From the NCBI GenBank assembly GCA_034096865.1, contig JAWQFJ010000659.1, forward strand, positions 45,001 to 55,000: a DNA stretch of 10,000 bases. Reading direction: 5' to 3'. The position numbers and the translations under genes are program-made. Positions within the stretch are counted from its first letter, which is position 1. Each line of letters opens with the position of its first letter. Positions 5,683 through 10,000 of the stretch are shown here, in pieces. The stretch is from Theodoxus fluviatilis (taxonomy: Eukaryota; Mollusca; Gastropoda; Cycloneritida; Neritidae). The notes beneath the pieces are model-generated. The model saw only the letters and a list, made by a program, of their open reading frames with translations. It was not told where the DNA came from and ran no database searches.

Positions 5683-6995
5683 ATGGCGGATCAAGGGCAG
5701 GAAACTATCGTCACCAGTCCGTCGGGATCTCCACTCCCGAGTCCCTTGAGGGACCTCGTTAGGAGATTTCTGTTTCGTGGAGACTTACACGGTGCCGCTT
5801 CTGCCATTGTCCAGCAAGTTCTGTCCCAGCAGGTCTTTCCGCAAGGGTCCTCTTCAGGACTGGCACATAAGAAAGAAGAATCTCTGCAAGTTCTTCAGGC
5901 GGAGCGGAACAAGGTAAAGCCACGCGTATCGTCTGGTTCTCTACCCTCGGACAAGGATGACCCCGTTAAGGCGGGTCAAGAGGAGACGACGTGTGTCATG
6001 GACTATGGGCAACCAGTCCAAGATCTGGACGCATCAGACGAGGACGCAGAAGCTGATGGTCTTTGGCAGGCCAGTTCAGCAGACAGCGAAGGACACCTGG
6101 AGCGGTTGTCAGTAGACTTCGAAACGCAGACCCTGCTCGAAAATGTTCGGAAACGGCTGTGGCGCCAGGACCTCGAGGGAGCCGCCAGGGACATCGTCAT
6201 GGACGCGGTGGTGCGGGCTCTGGCTTTGGAGCAGATGCAGGGCAAAGGCAGACCACACATGACGGAAGAGCAGCTGCTCAGAGCTGTCGTGGAAGCATCA
6301 CAACATGGAAATAATCGGCAGCTCTCTCCCAAACGCCAGCTCTCTCCCAAACGCCAGCTCCGCCTCAGGTGCAACGAGAAGACTGATGTCCAAGAGTGCA
6401 AGCTTTATGGACAAGAAGCGCATGAGAAAGGTGATGATAGTTTGAGTGACGAAAGAAGAGTCTTCATCAGCACCTCACCCATGAGACAAATGGGCAAATT
6501 AAGGAAAGGTGATAATGACGTGGAAGAAATCCCTCGTCAGACCTACGACGACATTACCAAGGGAGAATGGCTCAAGAAGGAAGGTCATGGGGGCGAAGAT
6601 GACGCAACATGTGCTTTGTCACGCCTGCAACTCGGTGATGACGAGAAATGCGTCATAGCCGGCCATCGACGTCTTGACGACGCCACGAGACTTCAACGAG
6701 ACCTGGAGAATCATGGTGACTGGGGCTTTCCTAGCGACAAGATGGCCGCTGATGAAAAGGGTAAAGCCTGGAGTGTGGAGACTCCTCCGAAGTCACGCCA
6801 GCCCCGCTTCCCTCCGGTGAAACACAGACAAATCGTCACCACTCGCAGATCCGCCTCGCCCTCTAGGCAACACGAGGAGCGGAAGGCCATCCGACTTAGC
6901 GTTTCTGACACAGAGTTACTGACCCTTGCAAGAAAGGAGACAGAAATCAACAGAGACGCACTGCGAGCAGAACATGGGATAGATATCGTTTCAAG
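5683..6995 (+). CDS. Unrecognised host protein, exon 1 (residues 1-437, start codon to donor)
   Basis: The start ATG has A at -3 and G at +4 (aagaaaATGG), a good animal context, and the frame stays open for 437 codons. The exon ends at 6995 before a consensus donor (AAG|GTGAGT). The frame's own stop at 6997-6999 lies inside that donor, so splicing removes it. The protein is rich in charged residues, Ser and Gln and probably largely disordered. A motif with the pattern V-R-x-x-L-x-R-x-D-L-x-G-A-A-x-x-I-V occurs twice (residues 26-43 and 155-172), which looks like a duplicated short helical domain. An 18-bp tandem duplication gives QLSPKR twice (213-224), and SASPSR near residue 392 resembles a phosphorylation-type Ser/Arg patch. 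No signal peptide or membrane segment is seen. GC content is higher than in its flanks. The family is not recognised, so no function is proposed. Confidence 0.85.
5746..5820 (+). other. Duplicated protein motif, copy 1 (residues 22-46)
   Basis: Residues 22-46 read as an amphipathic helix-like segment with V-R-R-F-L-F-R-G-D-L-H-G-A-A-S-A-I-V at its core. About eleven of eighteen positions match the copy 129 residues later. The shape (short helix, D-L-x-G-A-A turn, second helix) suggests a small helical interaction module; this is inference. Confidence 0.65.
6133..6207 (+). other. Duplicated protein motif, copy 2 (residues 151-175)
   Basis: The core V-R-K-R-L-W-R-Q-D-L-E-G-A-A-R-D-I-V (residues 155-172) matches copy 1 and is followed by a further hydrophobic, Ala-rich helix. 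The DNA of the two copies differs much more than the protein pattern, so the duplication looks old and kept by selection (inference). Confidence 0.65.
6319..6354 (+). repeat. 18-bp tandem duplication within exon 1 (QLSPKR x2)
   Basis: Two identical 18-bp units (6319-6336 and 6337-6354) are followed by a partial third (CAGCTCCG). Each encodes Gln-Leu-Ser-Pro-Lys-Arg, a Ser-Pro site next to basic residues. Perfect DNA identity implies a recent duplication that keeps the frame. Confidence 0.93.
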
Positions 6996-7670
6996 GTGAG
7001 TATTTGTCCTTTAAAAGCTGGCGGTAGCGCAAAGAGCACGAAATGGAGAAATGGATGGTTTTGGAGATGGAGCGAGATATCTGAGCCTATGTGTGTTGGT
7101 GGGAAAGAGTAAATGGGATGTACTAATACCGTAGACGGCAAACGAGCTTAAATGCATGTACAGCGGTAAGGTCTTTTGCATATGAATGTACATTTCACTG
7201 CAAGGTACCCAAGCTCAATATAAGAAACTGTGGTGAAAAATAGTAAGATTCGAGTTCACAGAGGCTGTTATCTGCAAAGGTGTGGGGGTGGGGGGTGAGG
7301 AAAGGGGGAAGGGAAGAGAGGGAAGGGGGGTGGGGGTGGGGGGAAGACGTCAGAAAATATATCACCTTTGAGCGACAGTTTCTTTCAAACCCTTTGGTAA
7401 CATTTCGTTTCACCGGCAACATTAGAATGGATGATTCAAACACGCCACTTTTTTATGCCCAAGTTCTAAAGATCGCAATGCTTCTTTGTTGTTGTTTTTT
7501 GCATGGAAAATTCTATCATAGCAAAATTGATTAATTGCCTCTTGTGGGAGTGGGAATCCGGTCAACTAAATAATTCTTCTCTTTCCTTCTTCCTTTGACG
7601 ACCAGCAAGAGCTGCGATTCCTCCAGTCTGAGAACTATCTCGCTTCGTGCTCACGCTTCTGTTTTTGTAG
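6996..7670 (+). other. Intron 1 of the host gene (675 bp, phase 2)
   Basis: The donor GTGAGT at 6996-7001 follows AAG. The acceptor AG at 7669-7670 follows TTCTGTTTTTGT. Exon 1 leaves two bases of a codon and exon 2 supplies the third, giving an uninterrupted frame. The intron contains a G-rich tract. It also has a second, stronger-looking acceptor at 7605 after a long pyrimidine tract (7574-7598); that one would shift the frame into a stop at 7694-7696. Confidence 0.72.
7284..7343 (+). repeat. G-rich tract in intron 1 (G-quadruplex potential)
   Basis: Nine or so runs of three to six G lie within 60 bp on the sense strand, separated by one to six bases. The pattern suits a DNA or pre-mRNA G-quadruplex. 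G runs in introns can also act as splicing enhancers by binding hnRNP H/F proteins; that role here is inference. Confidence 0.75.
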
Positions 7671-7824
7671 TTCCGTGGTGTGTCGAGATGAACTAGAGTC
7701 CCAGCTGGAGTACTGTCTGTGCGAGAAACCGAAAATCTGGAATGGCGAAATTCTACAGCTGGACAGGCCTACACTGACTCGGATTTCCAGCAATCTGCAG
7801 AGGAATCCTGACGTGCTTCAGCAG
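7671..7824 (+). CDS. Unrecognised host protein, exon 2
   Basis: This 154-bp exon has an acceptor AG at 7669-7670 and a donor CAG|GTGAGA at 7825. The first base completes the split Ser codon from exon 1 and the exon ends on a codon boundary (phase 0). It encodes about 51 residues: an acidic start (C-R-D-E-L-E-S-Q-L-E-Y-C-L-C-E-K-P), then W-N-G-E-I-L-Q-L-D and T-R-I-S-S-N-L-Q. Composition is more globular than exon 1, with aromatic, Cys and spaced Leu residues, so it may start a folded domain. The open frame also extends upstream to 7606, so a longer exon from the alternative acceptor would encode about 22 more residues in this frame, but that acceptor does not match the phase of exon 1. Confidence 0.75.
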
Positions 7825-8487
7825 GTGAGAGTTACCTCTCTTTCCATCTTTCTGTCTTTCAGACTGCATAGAATCATCGATGTATTACTACGTGTAAAGA
7901 GTATTCCAGAAAAAGTTCTTGCACATAGCAATTACGACAGTTGTAACAAATCAGTTCTTTCGAGGCTGGTATAAAAGATATTACGGTGTGCTTTTAATAT
8001 TTTAATTCCCTAGGGAAAAGTTCCTGCACAGAAGAAATAGCACATTAAAGATGTATTTTCTTCACGTTAATTTTTTTTAAAATTAAGGCTTCACTTATTC
8101 AAAAAGTACACAAACAGAGAATTTTGGGACAGAAAAGCTCAGACGAAAAGAAGTAATTCAGAGCCAGATTCTCTATCGAGCTTGCATCCAAGACTCACCA
8201 GTATCACATATTTGTAAATAGCATTCTAGAAAATGTTCTTAAACACATCAATTAAGAAAGAAGTCCTGCAACGAAAACAGTATTCTCTTGTAAAGCTGGC
8301 ACAAAAGGCTCGGCACATTCTCAACTTTCAAAAATACACAAATAAAAAGTTCTTCTACGGAGAAGTCAAGAGGAAAAGTGTTCATAAGCAACAAAAAAGT
8401 GTGTCTGTCCTCTTCAGAACGATGCTAGGAAGCAGACATGTGGCCTGATACTATCAGTGACAGTTGGGTTTGATTGCTCTGACACAG
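7825..8487 (+). other. Intron 2 of the host gene (663 bp, phase 0)
   Basis: Bounded by GTGAGA after CAG and by AG at 8486-8487. AT-rich. Open frames inside it, including 8233-8448, are Lys/Arg/Gln-rich translations of A-rich DNA with no recognisable features. It contains a pair of diverged direct repeats (listed separately). Confidence 0.72.
7903..8312. repeat. Diverged direct repeats within intron 2
   Basis: 7903-7980 and 8220-8312 share, in order, ATTC-AGAAAA-GTTCTT, CA-CAATTA and, further on, GCTGG-ACAAAAG-like words. A third, partial similarity (AAAAGTTCCTGCACAGAAG) occurs near 8014-8032. Spacing between matching parts varies, so these are old repeats with indels, perhaps pieces of an unidentified dispersed element. 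Confidence 0.4.
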
Positions 8488-8581
8488 GTATTGGGTGATA
8501 CTGAGGGAGACTTTGGAAAACTCATCCTGTGTGCAGACTGCACCGCTGGTAACTACAAGCCGTCCCAAGATGCCCACCAAG
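8488..8581 (+). CDS. Unrecognised host protein, exon 3 (window holds no later exon found)
   Basis: This 94-bp exon follows the acceptor at 8486-8487 and ends before CAAG|GTATGT at 8582. Starting on a codon boundary, as exon 2 requires, it encodes V-L-G-D-T-E-G-D-F-G-K-L-I-L-C-A-D-C and then T-A-G-N-Y-K-P-S-Q-D-A-H-Q, leaving one base (phase 1). L-C-A-D-C is a CxxC pair that could bind metal or form a disulfide. The acceptor has a weak pyrimidine tract (TTTGATTGCTCTGACACAG). The match of phase and open frame at both ends supports the exon. Function unknown. Confidence 0.7.
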
Positions 8582-9390
8582 GTATGTGCCCGGGGCTGGC
8601 TTCCCCACATTCTAGCTTGCAGCGTTGAAAGCTTAGTTTTAAAATAAATCAATGGATTCCAGCAGAATTCCATGAACTGAGCAAAAGCACACACGGTAAA
8701 GTGTTAGAAAATTTGTTATTATCGTAATAAAAGTTTCACCAAATTACCGCTTGTTTTAAAAGTTTGTTAATGTGTTTACCTACTTGGTTGTTTTCTTACA
8801 CCTACTTGTTTCCTTTCTTCCTTTGTTCAAACTCCTTGTGATCTGATACGGCAAAAGATGCATAAACTCTCGGGTGCAAAACCCAGAAAACGCAGAAAAA
8901 GTGTCTCATCTGATTTTTGTCAAATTGAGCGTCAACAATTTTTTCTTTCTGGGACAATTTTCCTGGTATCTCCGTGAGCTTTGAGGATAGTTACAGTCTA
9001 AACAGTGGTTTAATTAAGAAGTTTAGAGAGTTTGTGACGAGATCACCCCCCCCCCCCCCTCCCCCCCCCCCCCCCCCCCCGCCAACCGTGTGGCCGTCAA
9101 CCATGTTAAAAATAGTAACGTTAGAGTGTGTTGTGGCTCGCCAGCCATAGTTTCCACTGTGTGTTTGAGGGTTGAGTTAAGAATTGGTCCACCATGTCTC
9201 TCTACACGGTTCATAAGAGGCGAGCGACTAAAGACATCATAACTTGCCTTACATTTGCTCTGAACTGTTTTGGTGATTTTTGTGCTTAATGGCCTTGCAT
9301 AGCCTAGAGGGGTTGCTGGGCAGTAAGACACTATCCATCTATCCAATCATCGCAAACTTGGTGCATGCTTGATGCTAGTGCGGAACGGAG
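8582..9390 (+). other. Probable intron 3 of the host gene, no gene seen
   Basis: It starts with donor GTATGT. I found no supported exon or RNA gene. The first 400 bp are AT-rich, with TTAA and TTTCC runs around 8790-8830. Then comes a poly-C tract, followed by sequence near 9300-9350 with CTATCCATCTATCC, a short simple-repeat-like tail. Confidence 0.5.
9046..9080. repeat. Poly-C tract C14-T-C20
   Basis: Thirty-four C residues broken by a single T at 9060. Length is likely polymorphic or uncertain in the assembly; open frames crossing it should not be trusted. Confidence 0.97.
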
Positions 9391-9396
9391 ACGTGT

Positions 9397-9554
9397 GATT
9401 GGCCCCCATTTTCAAAATGTGACTGAGGAATTTTTGGCGAATGACTTCGTGTTAATATGGGGACCATGTGATTGGACAGCGGGGTAGAGGGCACGTGGCC
9501 CAAGTGTTTCCATTGGATGGGAGAGCACTAGAATTATTGCTCTGGATATAAAAA
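9397..9554 (+). promoter_or_regulatory. Promoter-like block: three inverted CCAAT boxes, E-box, TATA box
   Basis: ATTGG (CCAAT on the other strand) occurs at 9398-9402, 9471-9475 and 9512-9516; the first two are preceded by TGTG. CACGTG lies at 9492-9497. TATAAAAA lies at 9547-9554, about 145, 72 and 31 bp after the CCAAT boxes, followed by GC-richer sequence. This order is typical of an RNA polymerase II promoter with NF-Y sites, and of LTR U3 regions. A start site about 30 bp after the TATA box (~9577) would be expected. The block may be an alternative promoter inside the host gene, a separate gene's promoter, or an LTR. Confidence 0.55.
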
Positions 9555-9576
9555 CCCTGAACGCTAGTGGCACGGG

Positions 9577-10000
9577 GCGCGAAATACAACCAACCACGGG
9601 AGACCATCACGCCACCTGAAGAGCAAGCATCTCTCTGCGCCGCTCCATCTGCAGTGCTAGCGTTCTCAGCTACCCCGCCGTTTGAAGCCAGCGTCCGAAA
9701 TTACAGAGCGTCTCCGCTCCAGGCCACGAAGAACAAGCGTTTCACCGCTCCACGCTGTCCGAAATTATAAAGCGTCTCCTCTCCATGCTGTCCACAAGTG
9801 CAAGCATCTACCTCCAGGGTCGAGCCGAGTCATCGTGCTTGCCTGTGTCCGAGACTACGAGGCGTCCCTCTCTGTCTGCTCATCGACAGGGCGAAATTCA
9901 CGTTCGTCGCTTGTGCCCCCGTTGACCCCCCTGGTCCCCTTTCTCCCACCCCCTCTCTCCCTTGCCTGCATCTCTAAAGCTGCTGCTACAGTCGTCCCGA
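9577..10000 (+). other. GC-rich region after the TATA box (leader / LTR R-U5-like), runs off right edge
   Basis: Sequence downstream of the TATA box is rich in C and CpG and has no long ATG-initiated open frame on the + strand. The only sizeable frame (9567-9770) would need a GTG start and has repetitive composition. It holds the interleaved repeats described separately and ends in C/T-rich sequence (9915-9965). It could be an untranslated leader; the window stops before a coding start can be seen. Confidence 0.4.
9624..9872 (+). repeat. Interleaved degenerate tandem repeats
   Basis: Two words alternate. Word A, CAAGCRT followed by C/T-rich CGCTCC, occurs at 9624, 9734 and 9801. Word B, TGTCCGAAATTA-A-AGCGTCTCC-CTCC-like, occurs at 9691-9720, 9754-9784 and, more diverged, 9845-9872. 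Spacings are uneven (110 and 67 bp for A; 63 and 91 bp for B), so a unit of about 65 bp with indels is likely. This is a local tandem duplication of a leader-like sequence. Confidence 0.65.

Noticed and set aside
6003..6401. Reverse-strand and alternative-frame open frames inside the host exon
   Set aside because: Shadows of the 5683-6995 frame in GC-rich DNA; the forward frame has the good start context, the donor and the internal duplicated motif.
7195..7534. Open frames across the G-rich tract in intron 1 on both strands
   Set aside because: Low-complexity Gly/Trp/Arg or Pro/Ser/His composition caused by G runs, and the region is intronic.
8233..8448. 71-codon Lys-rich open frame in intron 2
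   Set aside because: A-rich intron sequence with no domain, no splice-phase support and overlap with diverged repeats.
9023..9346. 107-codon reverse-strand open frame
   Set aside because: Its end crosses the poly-C tract and no motif or splice signal supports it, although the part from ~9120 to 9346 has unremarkable protein-like composition. Left unassigned.
9567..9770. 67-codon forward open frame after the TATA box
   Set aside because: It starts with GTG, not ATG, and is translated from the tandem-repeat leader.
1..10000. Prokaryotic systems, CRISPR arrays, phage or plasmid features
   Set aside because: No operon-like coding density, no ribosome binding sites and no regular spaced repeats; LINEs, spliced exons and microsatellites show an animal genome.

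Overview
The window looks like nuclear DNA of an invertebrate animal, most plausibly a mollusc or another lophotrochozoan (inference). The grounds are decayed LINE retrotransposons, long (TC)n, (CCCT)n and (TTCG)n microsatellites, a protein-coding gene split by GT-AG introns, and a promoter-like block with TATA and CCAAT boxes. There is no prokaryotic signature: no operons, no ribosome binding sites and no dense coding. No tRNA, rRNA or CRISPR array was seen.

Left half (1-5076): two same-strand remnants of related non-LTR (LINE-type) retrotransposons. Remnant 1 (1-1552) enters from beyond the left edge. It keeps the end of the reverse transcriptase (FADD motif at 134-145), the post-RT region and a C-terminal CCHC zinc-finger-like motif. 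Remnant 2 (1738-4960) is longer. It begins abruptly in the middle of an APE-type endonuclease, runs through a nearly complete reverse transcriptase and ends with the same C-terminal domain. Both are dead: together they carry in-frame stops, homopolymer frameshifts, a Glu in place of the first catalytic Asp of the RT in remnant 2, and a lost zinc-finger Cys in remnant 2. Their last ~30 bp align, each stop codon is followed within a few bases by AATAAA, and each element then runs into TC-rich simple repeat. A 185-bp TC/CCCT array separates them and a second TC array follows remnant 2. A family that inserts into (TC)n tracts would explain this layout.

Middle (5077-5682): non-coding DNA upstream of a gene. 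It holds a 36-bp cluster of AP-1-, E-box-, CRE- and M-box-like words, a TATA-like word about 70 bp downstream of that cluster, a perfect 6-bp inverted repeat and a CCAAT box.

Right half (5683-8581): a host gene on the + strand. A long first coding exon (437 codons plus two bases) has a strong start context and a consensus donor. Two further exons follow at 7671-7824 and 8488-8581, with compatible phases and good splice signals. The protein was not recognised. It is mostly charged and probably disordered, but has a duplicated motif (residues ~22-46 and ~151-175), an 18-bp tandem duplication giving a repeated QLSPKR, and a more globular-looking C-terminal part with a CxxC motif. The gene continues past 8581, and its next exon was not found in the window.

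Right end (8582-10000): probably intron 3. It contains a poly-C tract and then, from about 9390, three inverted CCAAT boxes, a CACGTG E-box and a TATA box (9547-9554), followed by GC-rich sequence with interleaved degenerate repeats that runs off the right edge. This could be an LTR (U3 to R/leader), an alternative promoter, or the promoter of a second gene.
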